Shown: piece after piece, positions 34,531 to 45,329 of the stretch
Layout of the letters: every line of letters begins with the position of its first letter
Numbering within the stretch: position 1 is the first letter of the stretch
NCBI RefSeq assembly: GCF_000276665.1
Contig: NW_004955470.1
Location: forward strand, 2,846,260 to 2,910,259
Reading direction: 5' to 3'
From: Chinchilla lanigera
Taxonomy: Eukaryota > Chordata > Mammalia > Rodentia > Chinchillidae
Length of the DNA: 64,000 bases
Notes under the pieces: generated by a model
Told to the model about the DNA's origin: nothing
Seen by the model: only the letters and a program-made list of their open reading frames with translations
Database searches by the model: none
Translations under genes and position numbers: made by a program

Positions 34531-34909
34531 AAGAGATGTGAAAATATCTTGCTATTCTTAACATGTATCTATTAATTTTCTGTTAAAACTTTAAAAAATA
34601 ATTTTATATAATATATACATACTTATACATGAACATACATACAGTAATTAGGTCTGTTTCTATTCAAAATGTATAAGCTTGTATTTGTTTCTAGTCTAAT
34701 CTGACAGTGTGCACTTTTATTAGGAGGGCTGACATCACTTTCATTTCATATTGTAACCCATTGTAAATATAATCCCCTACTTTCAGGAGTGGGAGAAAAA
34801 GGGCTTTTCACCTTTCCAGGATGGAAATGCATCAGAAGCTGCCTCTCCGTGGTTTGCTGTGGACTGAATTAAAAGGCCTCATGTGATGGAAGGTTGTTTT
34901 CAAGGAATT

Positions 34910-34947
34910 ACCAGATCTGCGCAACTTAAGACCAAAGCACTCAACTT
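34910..34947 (+). repeat. 38-bp direct repeat, right copy
   Basis: Perfect match to 33994-34031, spaced 916 bp start to start. The intervening segment contains the sense MLT1 LTR plus other sequence. Confidence 0.95.
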
Positions 34948-36465
34948 GTGAAGCCGGGGAGAGCAGTCTTGAACTGAGCCAAGTTAAAGTCGAAGTCGGC
35001 ATCACAATTACTGGAAGCAGAGTTACAGGAGAAATCTTAGAGACCTTCTCAAACCAAAGAGTGATTGGCAGTGGGAATTTTTAAGACAGCTCCCTCAGCC
35101 TGAGAATAGACAGACCTGAGCAACCTCTAAGAACACATTTTCTGATTTCTCCTTTGCTCTAACTCTAATACACAAACTTCTGGCTGCTTACTTGTTTTCT
35201 TTGCTTTGTTTTCTGCAATGACTTAGAAAACAAGCACCCCATGTTCAATCCTCAAGTTAACTTTCAATTTAATGAAATATATATTATAATCCACATTTCT
35301 CTCATTATCAAAGTCAGAAGAAAAGATATTTTGCTTGCCCTGCAATTAAAGTAAGAAATTCAGCATATTTTTAATTTACCTTTCATCTTGCCTTTAAAAA
35401 ATAGTATAGATCCAATCTATTATAGAACCAGTTAGCCAACTTCTTAAAAGTTCATATTTGTTCCAAAAACATTCTTAGCTTTTCTATTTAATTTTATAAT
35501 TCTTTTTTAAAAACACATATATCTTGGCTTCACAAGGACCACCAACCTTTTTTCAGTCTAATTTCCTTATTTTTGACTTATTAATCTTAATTAGTTAATG
35601 TCTGTTATAGGAAGTGTTCAAATACGTTTTCAGAAATGTGGAATTGCTTCTGATTCTGCAGATATGTTTCCATTACTATTTTTATGAGTTAAATTTGGCA
35701 TTGGATAGTATGAGTAGACCATGAAATTTCCTCTGCAGAAGAGCATTAATCCATATGGAGGTAGTGAATAAAGACTGAAACAATTCTAACTTCTTTTCCT
35801 CTTTGACTAAACTATTGTTTTGCTTGCTTGCATGATATTTTCTTTATTCTAAATTTTTAGGCTATGTAGCGATATGGGCCTTTTTCTCATTGATATGTGA
35901 ATTTTTATACTCAAGAAGATTTTTTTCTATTGTTTGTGATTATTATTTCTGACATCTTCAGAAATATTTGTTATTTATAGGTTTTATTTCTACCATTTTA
36001 TTTCTGTTTATTTTCTTCTCTTGCAGTTTTATCTTTATATTTTTCTTTTACAGTCTTGGAAGGCTCATCCACAAACTGTGTTTTCTCTGTTGTTTATTCT
36101 GCTCTTTAGTGCATGGATAGACCTTTTGCCTTGGCTTATATCTTCCCCTCTTTGGCTGGCTGCATGTTTGATAAGGCCAGTGTAGATAGTTGACTTATCC
36201 CACCTGAATGTGCCCTCGTGGTCTGGCCCAGCCTCATCTTTGCTCTAACCCTGGATGATGAACTGTTCGTACAACTCCTAACTCAGCTTCCAGTGGATTC
36301 TCACCAGTGTGGCTCTGCTCCACAGAGAATTATCTTAACTTATAATTTCCAGGGTCTTCAGATCATTTCCTAAAAGAATACTTGTCCCCATGTTCCTTGG
36401 ACTCTCTTCTTTGTACTTCCTTTGAGTTTTACTGGGAGACACAACTGTGTAATTGATATGAAAAG
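34948..36465. other. Unassigned AT-rich sequence
   Basis: No recognised repeat or gene apart from T-rich low-complexity patches near 35900-36060. Confidence 0.4.
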
Positions 36466-36469
36466 AGAC

Positions 36470-36910
36470 TAAGAGTTGATGGGCATTTGGGTTGTTGCCA
36501 AGATTTAGCTCTTACAAATTGTGCTGCTGTAAACATGGGTGCACACACATCACTATGGTATGATGTTTTTAATTCTTCTGGGAAGGTCTCCAGAAGGGGG
36601 AATATCTGGGTCCAATGGGACCTCTAATCCTAGTTTATTGAGGAATCTCCACACTGATTTCCATAGTGGTTTCACCAGTCTACACTCCCACCAACAGTGG
36701 GGAAGTGTTCCTTTTTCCCCACAGCCCCTCCAGCATTTGTTATGGGTTGATTTCTTGATAATAGCCATTCTTTCTCTAGTGAGATGGAATCTCTGTGTTT
36801 TTAATTTGCATCTCTTGGATGACCAATGATGTTGAACTTTTGCATCTATTTATTTTCCATTTGTATTTCTTCATCTGAGAAGTGTGTATTCATCTCAGAA
36901 GCCTATTTTT
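36470..36910 (-). mobile_element. L1 fragment, antisense (ORF2 C-terminal)
   Basis: Closely similar to 32510-32960: gatgggcatttgggttgttg, gtgctgctgtaaacatgggt, agcccctccagcatttgtta. The 71-codon frame at 36553-36768 reads [20 protein letters not shown], the L1 ORF2 Cys-rich end. Both ends are cut and no target duplication is seen. Confidence 0.88.
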
Positions 36911-38485
36911 AGAACAAATTGAGGTAGGAAAGTCACACACTAGGCAATATTTGAAGCCACAGAGACTCAAAACATGCTAGAAAAGGAGGGGAGAACAAAT
37001 GTATGTTTTCTGGTAAAAGAATGCATATGATGTAACATTTGGTAAGGAGAGATTCCTTGGGGTCTTGGGCCAATTAACTAGTGGAGAGTAATATATCGAT
37101 GTGCACCCAGAATACAAATCATTAGTTCCTAGCATTTCCACATAACTATTCTTTGTAGATTCCTAGCATTTCCACATAACTATTCTTTGTAGATTGTGTC
37201 TTTTCACGAAATCTACATCTCTGATTTTGCATTTTCTCTACCCTTCCCCTTGCATTTTCAATATATTAAACAATAAATAATAGCAATATTAAATATCCTG
37301 TTTGAGATTCTCAAAAAGAAAAAAGAGAGAGAGAAACTATTGGGACAAGGAGAGTCTCAGGGGCCCAACCATGGGCCTCTGGGTGTCTAATTCCCATGCA
37401 GAGGGAGAGTAGCAGCCTGGATTCTTGTTTTGGCAGCACTGAGCCCCAAGCAAGACAGGGAGTGGGATGAGTAAATCTTTATTGTGGGGTATTGGTGGCT
37501 GTTTACGTTGGATTGGAAAAGGAAACACATATTCATGGAGTAGGGATAGTCTCCCCTCAAACCAATGCTACTGTGCTTGGTAGATGTTCCCTCTAGGTTT
37601 CCATCAATGCTAATGCAAAGCCTTCAGTTTTTGCAGAGATTCAGTTATTTTAAAAGGAAATAGAGTGCATTTCAGCCTAACCCAATGTTAGCTTTTACAT
37701 ATGCCGGATGCACTTTTTTCCACCAAAGAATAATATATTTGTTATAGATCTAGAACAAAGATATTTCAATTCTAGTGAAGGTTAAAAAATTCATCCGACT
37801 CATCACTTCCCGTGGCAGCCAAATGATGATGCTTGTGGGTGGGGTTCCAAAGGATGACATAAAGTGGGTTAAACAGGAACATACTGGCTGCCAAAACAAG
37901 CAGGGCTATCCTGCCACTTGGCTTAAAGGGACCTTGGCTTTTTAGGAACATAATTAAACTGACTCATCCTCTACTAAATTCAGCAGATAGTGTATGAGCC
38001 CAAAGCACAAATCAAAAGGGCCAAAACACACATCAAAAGAGAAAAAATATAACACAATATATTTTTACCTTATGATGAATTCTGGCCACTAAGCACCACT
38101 GAAGAATCCTTTCCATGAAAATTCACTGCCTTCAACAGAAAGGTGAGTTTACTGACTGTATCCATGTTCAATGCCAGGAAACTGAAGGAAAAGAACAGTG
38201 ACCAGCATCAATATTTTGGCTTCACCAGAAAATTTCATTAGCAAGCGGTACAGGGGATTTGTTTTCTTGAAGAAGTTTTCTTGTCATAGAAAAGTATTGC
38301 AAACACATATCCTTTACTGGTCCCATTTCTCATTGGCTGTACATGTGCTTCTTTTCAGTATTTATTTATTTATTTTTTTGGTAAATAACTTCCATCAAGT
38401 GAGTTTATAAAAATGTACTCAACCACTGTTGAATAACTCTTACAGTTGAATATTAATTACCAGTGTAAATGTCACCAAGTATCTG
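36911..38485. other. Unassigned AT-rich sequence
   Basis: Apart from the tandem pair at 37126 I see no element. Frames of 63-70 codons have no domain. Confidence 0.4.
37126..37193. repeat. Perfect 34-bp tandem duplication
   Basis: Two adjacent identical 34-bp units starting ttcctagcatttccacataa and ending ctttgtaga. The lack of differences indicates a recent event. Confidence 0.95.
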
Positions 38486-38489
38486 TCAA

Positions 38490-38680
38490 TGGGTAATATT
38501 TATTATATACATTATCTATTGGGAGCTGTACAAAATACTTGCTGTGAGTTATTCAATAGTCTCAGTAATTCTAGGATGCAGACACTGTAATTATCCAGAA
38601 ACTAAGCTCTGAAAGATTTCGTAACCTGCTCAAGGTCACACAGGCAGAACACAGTCAGCTCAGGTTTGGTCTTGGGGACA
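38490..38680 (-). repeat. MIR SINE
   Basis: Antisense MIR: a ctattgggagctgtacaaaa block, attattcaatagtctcagta-type tract, then ccagaaactaagctctgaaa, gtaacctgctcaaggtcaca and caggcagaac. Near full length. Confidence 0.75.
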
Positions 38681-38769
38681 CCACTGTTTGAGGGAACGGA
38701 TGACATGGAGGGCTGTGGACAAACACAGGGCAGGGTGCCATGGAGACAGTACCTTCAGCAGGTAGCAAT

Positions 38770-38850
38770 CACCACCTTCCTTCTTTGCAAATGGGGAACT
38801 AAGGCACAGTGGAGTTAAGAGACTTAAGCACAAACTGAGTCAAATTAGCC
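38770..38850 (-). repeat. Possible second MIR fragment
   Basis: tttgcaaatggggaactaag followed by gcacagtggagttaagagac resembles the antisense MIR core. It is close to the MIR at 38490 and may be a second insertion. Weak. Confidence 0.4.
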
Positions 38851-40815
38851 CACTGTATGGCCCTTTTCTTATGCAGCAGTATATGCTGGACTCAATTTGT
38901 GCCTCTTCTCCTATGAACCTTTAGGTTACCTAGGTAGAGAGATAAATGGTGAGTTCATGCGCAGGGTTTCCATGGTACAGTCCCCACTTGCCTTCCGCTC
39001 CCCTCACATCCTGGAGTGGTAAATTATAAACCCTAATAATTTAGATTACAATTCACTAAATGTTAAAAACCCAAGTAGCTGTTATTGATAATCAGAGGCA
39101 AGAGAGAAAGTTTCAGTAGGGTGGTAGGGGGATAAAAAAAAAGAATCAAGATGTGTTATGTACATGAACCAAGTCCTCACAATGAATGTAATCATTATGT
39201 ACTGTAAGCATGTACTTCTAAAAATAAACACTAAAAATAATGTTCAGAAACACCACACCAAAGGGAGAAGCACTTTCAAGGCATTTTATACAGCACTTTT
39301 GTGAATATCAAGAGCGGAATTAATAATTGCCCTTCATATAGACAGCAAGGCAAATGGGAGGTCATTTACAAGCCAATTACCTGGAAATCTAAATGACTGT
39401 CTCACAGTGCTTATTCTGAATCTGGGCTTTGAAAGGTGGAGTTTTTGTTTCAGTTTATTAAAAGGCATAAGGAACTTCCACAGTTTATTGAAAAGTATGT
39501 TTTAGTTATTGCAAGGCTGTTACTGTGAGACCCAGAGGCTGTGAATGTGGTAACATCGTGGGGTGTTTTTGTAGTCAGTGTCCATCTACCTATGGCTCTG
39601 AAATTCATGTGCTACAGGAGGGATCCCTCCCACCCAGCCTGCAGGTCCTACATCAGTCTTGGCCACACAAGTAGTCCTGGGAGCTCACCCTAGAAACCGT
39701 GGACTTCTTAAAAATAGAAATATAGCTAAAGGTTGCCACCTCCTCATAACTTGTGTTTTACAAGAAGGTCAGAATGACTCTATATTTAAATAAAATTTAA
39801 ATGAAATACAAATGCATTTCATTAGTCATCAGGGGAATACAAATGAAGCCCAGAACGAGGGAGAGCTAAATATTCACCTAAATGACTAAAATCAAATGTA
39901 CTGGCATCAAATGTTGCCAAGGATATGGAGATACGAGAATTTTCATACCTGCTGGGGGAAGTGTAAAAATGGTGAATAACTTTAGAAAAAGTTTCCAGTT
40001 TCTCATAAAACTAAAGAAACACATTTCTAGGACCTGGCAATTCCATGCTTACCATTTGCCCAAGAGAAATAAAAACAGATGCTCACTAAAAGAGTGATGT
40101 CAGAATGTGCATAGCCATTGTGCTCATTGGAGTGAAAACCTGGAAACATCTCAGGTATCTATTCATCATGAGGAAAGGGAAACAAATCCCAGGACATCCA
40201 TAAAATAAAATATTATTCAGCCATAAAAAGGAACAAACTAATCTATAGGACACCATGATTGACTCTCAAAATGCATTATGCTAAGTTATTGAGCCAGTTA
40301 CAGAACAGAACAGATTGTATGCTCCATTTATATGCAATTCTAGAAGAGGAAAGGCTAACCTATAGTAGAGTGAGTTAAGGGACTGATGCATGGATATACA
40401 GTTGTGTGCTGTGTAATAATACTTCAGTCTAATAATACTCAAGCATTTATAATGGTGCTGCCATAAGATTATAATGGGACTGACAAATTTCTAACATCAG
40501 GTGACACCATAGCCATCATAAGGTTGTAGCACAACACATTGCTCAAAGGTTTGTGGTGTTTATTTACTGGTGTAAATAAATGTACTGCCCATTTTATAAA
40601 AGGGTGACACATACAAGTATGTAAAATACGTAATGATGGGTAATGATAACAGGTGGCTATGTTACTGGCTTATGTCTTTACTCTGCTATACTTTACCATT
40701 ATTTTAAGGTGCACTCTAAAAAGAAGTCATAAAAATTTACTTGTACGTGGGATGCTGTGTTCTTCCAGCAGAAGCTTCATGCATCTCCTGCTTGTGCATT
40801 TCTTGAGTGGTTGAC

Positions 40816-40821
40816 CTATAC
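40816..40821. repeat. Left target-site duplication of the solo LTR
   Basis: ctatac, paired with ctacgc at 41143-41148 (4 of 6 identical, both differences transitions). Six bases is the usual target duplication for class II ERVs. Confidence 0.7.
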
Positions 40822-41142
40822 TGTAGGGAACCTTGTTGGTCTCTTGTACCCCAGAGAGAAATGGCGGTGGGTGTGAGAAAAATAAAGACAAGAGACAAGA
40901 GCTGGGTCAGATGGTGTTACCCCTTACCTAATGGGAAGAGGACTAACGTTAATGTTAGGGGTGTTTATTTTATACTCTTGCAAAGTTAGTATCAGGAGAG
41001 GTACTGTTGTCTAGCGACTGACAACTGTAATTGTCCAGGCAGGAAGCTTTTCTAAGACTGAGGTAGCTTGACTGCTTGAGGCACTCTGGTTCTTCCTGCC
41101 CTCACACATAGGACCAATATCCAGCTCCAGCGGCTCCCGACA
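40822..41142 (-). mobile_element. Solo LTR of a class II (IAP/ERVK-like) endogenous retrovirus
   Basis: On the minus strand the 321-bp unit starts TGTCGGGAGCCGC and ends CCCTACA, the TG...CA ends of a retroviral LTR. The 5' end is very like that of rodent IAP-type LTRs. A TATA-like gtataaaataaaca lies in the middle (about 40965 on the plus strand) and a T-rich tctttatttttctc follows. The Tigger sequence continues cleanly on both sides. No internal retroviral sequence is present, so recombination between two LTRs has removed it. Confidence 0.8.
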
Positions 41143-41370
41143 CTACGCCATCCAGGTTCGTGTAAGTACACTCTAGAATGATCAGAGGATGATAAACTGC
41201 CTGATGACTCGTTTTTCGGAGCTCATCTTTGTCCTGAAGTGACACCTGGCTGTATGCATGCGGCAGTGACACTGCAAGAACAGTAATGTGTTTGTGCACG
41301 AGAGACAAATTTATGAATGCTCGCTGTAAAATCTTTTCAACTTTGCTGAGTGCTTGAAAATGTTCACAAT

Positions 41371-42735
41371 ACAATATGGAAATTGCACAGTCGCATGCAG
41401 GGCAGAATCTTGACTTTCCTGAACACCCCCCACCTCTTTGTGGTCCTTATGCTGATGAGAGCTTGAGGGTGACAGTGGTGAGTTGTCCTAGGGGACAAGG
41501 AGAGGCTCCACTGGCCAGGACAAGCAATGGCAGAGGGGAGAGGTTTGCAAAGCTGGTATGCTCCTCTCTCAGAGCCTTTTCCTTGCAGAGTTCACTTCCG
41601 GCCAAGCTGCACCTGCTTCACCTGGTCTCAGGAAACTTTTCAGGATCATTATTGGTTCCCCCCAAGTCCAAATGAGGAGCAGCTTCTTGGTGTCTCCAAA
41701 ACAGGTTGCCCCATTGGAGGAACTTCAGAGTAGCAGGAGTTCTCAGCTCATCTTTCCTCGAGTGCTTCCCTGGCCTTGTCACTATGACCGGTGTCCAGTT
41801 CTGCTGGAGTGTAAGCTCCATGGAAGCCAAGAGCCCAGTCACCACCACGTCACCAGTGCTCAGAGCGGTGCCGAGAACGCAAGGAGTGCCGAAAACGTGT
41901 TGATGACAAGGCCTTTCCTTAACACAAAAACCAGAGTAAGCAAAGTGTGGAGATGTAAGTGGATAAGCACAGACGGACTGAATGAGCAAAGCCTGGCTGT
42001 GTGGGAGAGAGATATGCACTGTTTTGGAAGTTAATAAGCGAGACAAAAATAAATGGGCTAGAACTTTCCAAATATTTACAATTGGAATACTGCCTTTGGC
42101 ACATCTCAAATCTATCCTGGAAAATTTGCTAGGAATATAGATTTGCATATGGGTGAGAGCATGTCATGCTTTCAAAATGATGGAAACAAGCCCTGTTCTG
42201 CTATCTGGAAAAGAAATGAAAGGGCAGATGATTTGTGGCCAGTGGGGGGAACAAGTTTCCTGAAAGGATGAAACTGATTCTGTTGGGAAATTGTACTATT
42301 CTTTCGACTCCTTGTATGTTGGAAAATTTTCAAACTAATAAGTTGGAGGGAAATCTATCAGTACCATAAAATTCCCACTCAGGGCTAGAAATATTAAAAA
42401 GATATAATGGTTTTCTGCAGTGTGTGAAGACAAATTGAGACATGAAAACTAAGAGAAACTTGAAGAACTAGTCATGGGATGTGAGCGATCATGTTTTCAA
42501 GCTTTAAGATAAACTACAATTGGAATAAACAGAAACCTGAGCAGCAGTAAAAGAAAAAGAAAAGCGGAGACTACAATTTCTAAATTTCACTTCATCCCAG
42601 TGGTTATGAAAAGTCCCATACCACTACTTACTTACTGTATTTTCCATGATTTAATCAGGATTGTAAGACTGTATTTTCTAGTGAATAGTTGCTTTGGAAA
42701 TTAGTTTAATACCTGTGGATTGTGGAGTCCAATAA
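41371..42735. other. Unassigned sequence with overlapping frames
   Basis: Frames of 158 codons (41558-42034, plus) and 176 codons (41618-42148, minus) overlap almost fully on opposite strands. Neither has a domain. A short L2-like 3' tail may lie at 41795-41890 (gagtgtaagctccatggaag). Near 42300 ttggaaaattttcaaactaa resembles the 3' end of an old L1. Confidence 0.4.
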
Positions 42736-42739
42736 ATCT

Positions 42740-44830
42740 GCTTCCAAATGAAAATAATATTTTAAAAAGAATACAAAAGATAAAGCAAAGGGAGCTCCAA
42801 GATTAGAATAAAATAGATAATATGTTTTTGTGCATATAGCAATGAAATAGAAAAAATGAGAGAATCAACAAAGGGAACAGTTAGTTGCTTGGAAAAAATA
42901 AAAATAAAACACAAACATCTGGCAAGACTGAGCAACACTAACAACTGCCTTCCTAAAAGATGCAAAAGATAATTTTAAGTATAAAGGACACATAAGCACA
43001 GATCAACAGAAGTTAAAAAAGATAGACAGTACTGTGAAACACTTACACAAAAAATTTAAAACTAAATGAATAAAATTCTAGAAAAATACAGTTTCCCAAA
43101 ACCCACAGAAAAAGAAAAAGCTTAAGTGTACTAAAACAATTAAATGAACTAAATGATTAAGACCAGATCATTTTCAAATAATTTGCTAAATTCTGCCACA
43201 CAATAAGAAACAATTTCCAAAATGTCTCTATGAGACCAGTAAAACTTTGACAAAAATCTAAATCAGGGAGGTATAAAAATAAGAATATATACACTGAAGC
43301 ACATAACCCCCCATACTAACTAGCTGAATATAGAAAATTAGAGGGATGAGAATATAGCATAACAAAATTGGGTGCCTCTTAAGCATGGGAGATAGCTTAA
43401 CATTAGAAGGTTTATAAAGATTATTTATCAAATTAACAGAATAAAGAAAAACAGGATCATTTCACTAGATGAAAAAACTTCACTTGATAAAGTTTATTAT
43501 CTAATAATTTTTAAAACATTTTAAATAAATGAAACTTCTTTAGGAAATAAAGTATTTATCAAAAACTCTGCAAGCATCATTCTTAATAATGAAATGTTGA
43601 ATTAATTCTTTTTAAAACCAGCAATAATACAAAAGATAACTTCTATGATTACTTCTATGAAAATTATATGGGAGGCCTTACACCCTGGGTAAGACATGAA
43701 AAAATAACAATGGGAAAGGAAGAAACAAAAAATCATTCTTTGCCAATGGTATGGTTGTTTATGGAAAAAAGCGCAAAGAATCTATAGACATATTTAGAAG
43801 AAAACTTTCAATCTAGTTTACACATAAAAACCAACTGTATGTGTAATAAACCAGCAATAACAGAAATACAATTTTTAAAAATTCTCAGAAGAGCAATGAC
43901 AAAATTATAATGCAACCAATTGTAAATCTATGAAATGATGCGCTCTGTGTGGAGAAAATGATAAAACTCTGGAAGCTAAAATCTTTGAGAAAAAAATATA
44001 TTTCTATGTTAATTTTTCTGCAAATGTGCATAGATTTAATACATTTTCAAAGAAAATTGCAGCAGGTTTTTAAAATTTTGGTAAAATATACCAACAGAAC
44101 ATGTATGATTTTAACCATTTCAAGTGTAAAGTTCAGTGACATTAAGCATATCACCCTTGTGCATCTATGATCACCACCCACCCCTGGGGCTTTCTCAGTT
44201 TCCAATCTAAGACCCTACACCTGTTCAATAACAGCTACTCCTTACATTCCCTCTTAGTCTTTTTAATACATTTCCTGTTTCTGAGTTCACCAATTTCAGT
44301 AACCTAGGTACTTCATATCAACTCAACCTTATAATATTTTTCTTTTTGTGTTTGAAGATTTTGTTTTGTTTTGGAGGAATATGACAAACTGATTCCAAAA
44401 TTTATATGGAAGTACAAGGTAGCCAACATAATCCTGAATTATATTTCAGATATAATAACATGATAGCATACTAATATTTTATTATAAGGCTAGGGAAATT
44501 ATAACAGTGGATGGCTGGATGAAGGATACACAGACTAGAAAAAAAATTGCCCCATAATGAACTCCTCCCTATTTAAAAATTTAATAAGTGCCAAAGTGAG
44601 CACTACCAACCACTAGGAAAGGATGGTCCTTTCATTAAATGATGCTAGAAAAACAGACTAAGAGAGAAAAAATGAAATTAGATCCCTTTCTCAAGTCATA
44701 GGTAAAAAGTTTCCAGTGGATTCAAGAATTAAACACAAAAGGTGAAACTCTCAAACTTTAAAAATATATATCCCATGACCTCAGAATAGACAACACAGAA
44801 TGCTGAACATAAAAGATTGATAAATATAAA
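42740..44830 (+). mobile_element. Ancient L1 (L1M-type), sense, ORF2 region
   Basis: A-rich sense L1. agagaatcaacaaagggaac and ggcaagactgagcaacacta correspond to the linker before reverse transcriptase, and atcatttcactagatgaaaa to the catalytic domain. ctgattccaaaatttatatg and gatgctagaaaaacagacta lie further 3'. A stretch at about 44090-44340 (accatttcaagtgtaaagtt) looks like the 3' UTR of another old L1 lying inside it. No usable ORF. Confidence 0.72.
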
Positions 44831-44859
44831 TTAAGAATTAATAATTTTAATTTTCTTTT

Positions 44860-44969
44860 TGTGGCAGTATCGCACTAAGTCACTAAATTGCCCAGGCTGG
44901 GCTCAAATTTGCAATCCTCCCCCCTCAGCCTTCTAGAGTGCTAGGATTGCATGCACCACCACACCTGGC
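44860..44969 (-). repeat. 7SL-derived SINE (B1/Alu-like), antisense
   Basis: tgcccaggctgggctcaaat, gcaatcctcccccctcagcc, tctagagtgctaggattgca, ccaccacacctggc. This is the right-half type of 7SL SINE without the internal duplication. Old and diverged. Confidence 0.8.
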
Positions 44970-45182
44970 ATATTCACTATTTTTTTGCATATTCTACCAG
45001 ATATTAAAAATTTCAAACAAGAGCAAATTGCACCATAGCAAGTCTCCATAAACTTAAGCTTAACAATAAGATACCGAAGGGAAGTGACAGAGATACTTTG
45101 AGAACTCTGTACCTGGTTCTCAACTTGTCACCCACAGATGCAGCCCAGTTCTGGAGCAAGCTGAAGAGTTGTTTTTTTTCCT

Positions 45183-45197
45183 CATGCTTAGTGTATT
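45183..45197. repeat. Left target-site duplication of ID
   Basis: catgcttagtgtatt, identical to 45313-45327 on the other side of the antisense ID. Confidence 0.95.
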
Positions 45198-45312
45198 CTT
45201 TTTTTCTTTTTCTTTTTTTTTTTTTTTGTTTTTTTTTCCGGTACCGGGAATTGAACTCATGACCTTGCACTTGCCAGGCAGGCGCTGTGCGGCTGAGCTA
45301 AATCCCCAGCCC
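45198..45312 (-). repeat. ID-type SINE, antisense, with perfect 15-bp target duplication
   Basis: A long T-rich tail (45198-45238) is followed by the antisense ID body taccgggaattgaactcatg, ttgccaggcaggcgctgtgc, ctaaatccccagcccc. Flanked by exact 15-bp repeats at 45183 and 45313. The perfect duplication, long tail and good B-box-like sequence make this the youngest-looking insertion in the window. Confidence 0.95.
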
Positions 45313-45329
45313 CATGCTTAGTGTATTGA

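Larger units (their letters stand above)
40399..41252. mobile_element. Tigger-class (pogo/Tc1-mariner) DNA transposon relic
   Basis: Both ends fit a mammalian Tigger element. The left end is cagttgtgtgctgtgtaata preceded by TA. Inside, the ataagattataatgggactg, gctatgttactggcttatgt and ctgctatactttaccattat blocks are near consensus. The right end has ttcgtgtaagtacactctag and gtgacacctggctg followed by TA. A 321-bp LTR (40822-41142) interrupts it. Subfamily not certain. No transposase frame remains. Confidence 0.8.
39775..41370 (+). mobile_element. Ancient L1 relic (3' part), interrupted
   Basis: Sense old L1 3' region at 39775-40396: caaatgttgccaaggatatg, ggcaattccatgcttaccat, aatattattcagccataaaa, tacagaacagaacagattgt. 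It resumes after the Tigger at about 41255-41370 with diverged 3'-end sequence. Oldest layer of a three-level nest. Confidence 0.65.

Noticed and set aside
37126..37193. CRISPR-like repeat
   Set aside because: Only two adjacent units with no spacer, in mammalian DNA.
41558..42148. 158- and 176-codon overlapping frames on opposite strands
   Set aside because: Same pattern of antisense overlap, no domain; the region may contain an L2 tail.
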